Positions 4,643-6,013 of a stretch of 6,013 nt of DNA are shown piece after piece. This DNA comes from an uncultured Clostridia bacterium (GTDB taxonomy: Bacteria > Bacillota > Clostridia > Oscillospirales > Acutalibacteraceae). The stretch is taken from NCBI GenBank assembly GCA_937915775.1, contig CALGGQ010000361.1, positions 1 through 6,013 of the forward strand. Direction: 5' to 3'. The notes beneath the pieces were generated by a model. It did not search any database, was not told where the DNA came from, and saw only the letters and a list, made by a program, of their open reading frames with translations. A program made the position numbers and the translations under genes. Every line of letters begins with the position of its first letter. Position 1 is the stretch's first letter.

Positions 4643-4990
4643 TTATTTCACTGCTTTGCAGGTGATGACATCGATGCCGGTGCCCAGCACGTTGGGAATC
4701 ACAACCTCGCCGAGCTTGACAGGCGTTTTCAGCACAACGCTGTCCAGCAGGCGCATTACCTCAAACATCTTGCCCTTCGGGATAGCGCCGTCCGTCTTGA
4801 CAGGGCAGCGCGGTGTTTCCTCGCTGTCGGTTCTGACGGTGGAGGTGACCACTCTGGTCGGGTTGGTGATTTCATTATAGCCGTAAACCGCGCCTCTCGG
4901 GCAGGCATTGCCGGTGACGGCGTAGCCGTTTTCCTCGTCCACCTTCAGGCGGCAGCCTCTCGGGCAGGTGATACAAATAATATCTGTCAT
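4643..4990 (-). CDS. DUF1667 family protein, cysteine-rich partner of a flavin oxidoreductase
   Basis: A 115-aa protein matching the DUF1667 (COG3862) pattern. An N-terminal cysteine cluster, C6-x2-C9-x3-C13 (CITCPRGC) with C30 in GNACPRGAVYG, would bind a metal or Fe-S cluster. A conserved C-terminal domain follows, with PVKTDGAIPKGKMFEVM and LGEVVIPNVLGTGIDVI. In Firmicutes this family usually sits after a GlpA-type dehydrogenase and an NAD/FAD oxidoreductase, and is thought to serve as a small electron-transfer or structural subunit; the exact reaction is not established. Here its ATG overlaps the oxidoreductase stop (ATGA, 4990-4987), and a strong site, AGAGGAGGT (5005-4997), lies six bases upstream, so it is translated well. 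Length is close to the usual size of about 120 aa. It is last in its operon, with a terminator directly downstream. Confidence 0.9.
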   Translation of the reverse strand: MTDIICITCPRGCRLKVDEENGYAVTGNACPRGAVYGYNEITNPTRVVTSTVRTDSEETPRCPVKTDGAIPKGKMFEVMRLLDSVVLKTPVKLGEVVIPNVLGTGIDVITCKAVK

Positions 4991-5955
4991 TCTTCTACCT
5001 CCTCTGCCGATACGGTGATTTCGTCGGATTCAATGGCGTCCAGCAGCGCTCTGGTTAATCTGACGCGCTCCATTTCGCCCGGCGCCATATGCGCGCGCTT
5101 GAGCTGGGCGACAATCTTATCGCCGTCTTTGACGACGATTTTGCTCGTTTCAAAGATGCGGCGCGGACGGAAGAAAATTTCCGCGTCCATCGCCTCGCGG
5201 TGAATCTTCAGCGGCACGATGAAGCCGACGTCGGCGCCCTCCTTGACGGAGATGGCGTTTTTGCGGGAACGGGAGCCGAGCTTGACGTATTCCGCCGCAG
5301 CCCTGCCTGCCTTCTGGCTTTCGCCCGTAACGTAGTCAACGAGGTCGTGTACATGAACGACGTTACCGCTGGCGAAGATACCCTCCGTTGAGGTTTCCAT
5401 ATTCTCCCAGACCACAACGCCGTTGGTACGCGGGTCAACCTCGATACCGGCATTTTTGGTCAGCTCGTTTTCAGGAATCAGACCGACGGAGAGCAGCACG
5501 GTATCACAGTCAAAATCAATCTCGGTGCCGGGAATCGGCTTTCTGTCAGGACCGACCTCGGCAATCGTCACGCCCTCTACGCGGTTTTTGCCGCGGATGT
5601 CAATAATCGTATGGGAGAGATAAAGCGGAATGTTAAAGTCGTTCAGGCACTGCACGATGTTTCTCGTCAGACCGCCGGAATACGGCATTACCTCTACGCA
5701 CGCGAGCACCTCGGCGCCCTCCAGCGTCATACGTCTTGCCATAATCAGACCGATATCGCCTGAGCCTAAAATCACGACGCGCTTGCCGACCATATGACCT
5801 TCCATATTGACGTAGCGCTGCGCAGCGCCGGCGGTCAGCACGCCTGCCGGACGGGTGCCGGGAATGGAGATGGCGCGTCTGGGTGGCTTGGGTGCTTCCG
5901 CCAGGATTTTGCTGCATAAGGCTTTGGAAAACGGCGGCAAAGCTTCGGACTGCAT
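4987..5955 (-). pseudogene. NAD/FAD-dependent oxidoreductase (COG0446-like), lacking its N-terminal half
   Basis: The recognisable part (about 5874-4987) matches the C-terminal two-thirds of pyridine-nucleotide/FAD oxidoreductases paired with DUF1667. It begins in AISIPGTRPAGVLTAGAAQ, then has the NAD-binding Rossmann motif ILGSGDIG (62-69, numbered from the ATG at 5955), NIVQCLNDFNIPLYLSHT, LLSVGLIPENEL and the FAD-contacting EGIFASGNVVHVHDLVDYV. The end is a roughly 100-residue C-terminal domain. A complete member would start with an N-terminal FAD-binding GxGxxG motif about 100 residues before IPGTRP, and would have a conserved Met-Gly-Cys-Arg-Glu-Arg-like stretch just before it. Neither is present. 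The frame stays open to 6013, but residues before about 28 are unlike the family and no ribosome-binding site precedes the ATG at 5955. I read this as a truncated gene, or a gene cut by a chimeric join, rather than a short functional form. Confidence 0.75.
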
Positions 5956-6013
5956 AAAATGCAGACACTGTGAGAGGGCATGTCCGCAGCAGATAAAGAT
6001 ATCTGAAATAATG
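5879..6013 (+). pseudogene. Aldo/keto reductase C-terminal 4Fe-4S tail, partial
   Basis: The plus strand reads ...LHKALENGGKASDCIKCRHC, then ERACPQQIKISEIM to the edge. C-x2-C-x2-C-x3-C-P (DCIKCRHCERACPQQ, 5948-5992) is a 4Fe-4S ferredoxin motif. The context GKASDCI-C--CE--CPQ is what follows the barrel in the Fe-S-bearing aldo/keto reductases of anaerobic Firmicutes. The upstream barrel is absent: left of about 5876 the same DNA codes for the oxidoreductase on the other strand. So only a short 3' part of the gene is present, and it continues past the window. The in-frame ATG at 5870 is probably accidental. The cluster motif is clear; the aldo/keto reductase assignment is from memory of the family. 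A small free-standing ferredoxin-like protein is the alternative. Confidence 0.55.

Noticed and set aside
5953..5955. ATG at 5955 as a genuine start of the oxidoreductase
   Set aside because: No ribosome-binding site precedes it, and the first 27 or so residues do not resemble the family, which should have a complete FAD-binding domain here.
1..6013. tRNA or rRNA genes
   Set aside because: No cloverleaf with a terminal acceptor stem or GTTCGA-type T-loop and no rRNA-like stretch was seen on either strand by reading.

Overview
The window looks like a piece of a gut-type anaerobic Firmicute of the class Clostridia (Oscillospiraceae/Ruminococcaceae-like). This is inferred from strong Shine-Dalgarno sites, sigmaA-type promoters, a YkpA/YbiT-like ABC-F protein, a flavoprotein + DUF1667 pair and radical SAM chemistry; no marker gene fixes the species. 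Genes from 539 onward are GC-rich, while positions 1-538 are clearly AT-rich. The odd length and the genes cut at both edges suggest it could be a whole short contig.

Layout. 1-200 (-): start of an exported protein, preceded by a promoter, a long rod-like RNA structure and an intrinsic terminator, which together look like an attenuated leader or a small RNA. 539-2152 (+): ABC-F ATPase with its own extended -10 promoter; one of its two composite ATP sites has lost consensus residues. 2154-2183: bidirectional terminator shared with the convergent operon. 3642-2168 (-): a two-gene operon with a 4-base ATGA overlap, encoding a 145-aa protein with three VYAGPE[FY]F repeats and a C-terminal zinc ribbon, then a radical SAM/SPASM enzyme. 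3666-3732: back-to-back promoters. 3756-4442 (+): HD-domain phosphohydrolase. 4451-4596: repeat element built of heptads. 4605-4633: terminator. 4990-4643 and upstream (-): DUF1667 protein and an FAD/NAD-dependent oxidoreductase, again with an ATGA overlap.

The most interesting unit is the repeat protein plus radical SAM/SPASM enzyme. A small protein with a repeated aromatic/Gly-Pro motif, translationally coupled to a SPASM enzyme of the peptide-modifying type, has the architecture of a RiPP precursor and its maturase. I do not recognise a named family for it.

The right end is anomalous. The oxidoreductase lacks its N-terminal FAD-binding half, and its resemblance to the family stops near 5874. 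Immediately beyond, the opposite strand reads as the C-terminal ferredoxin-like tail of an aldo/keto reductase. This is either a real rearrangement that broke both genes or a chimeric contig end.
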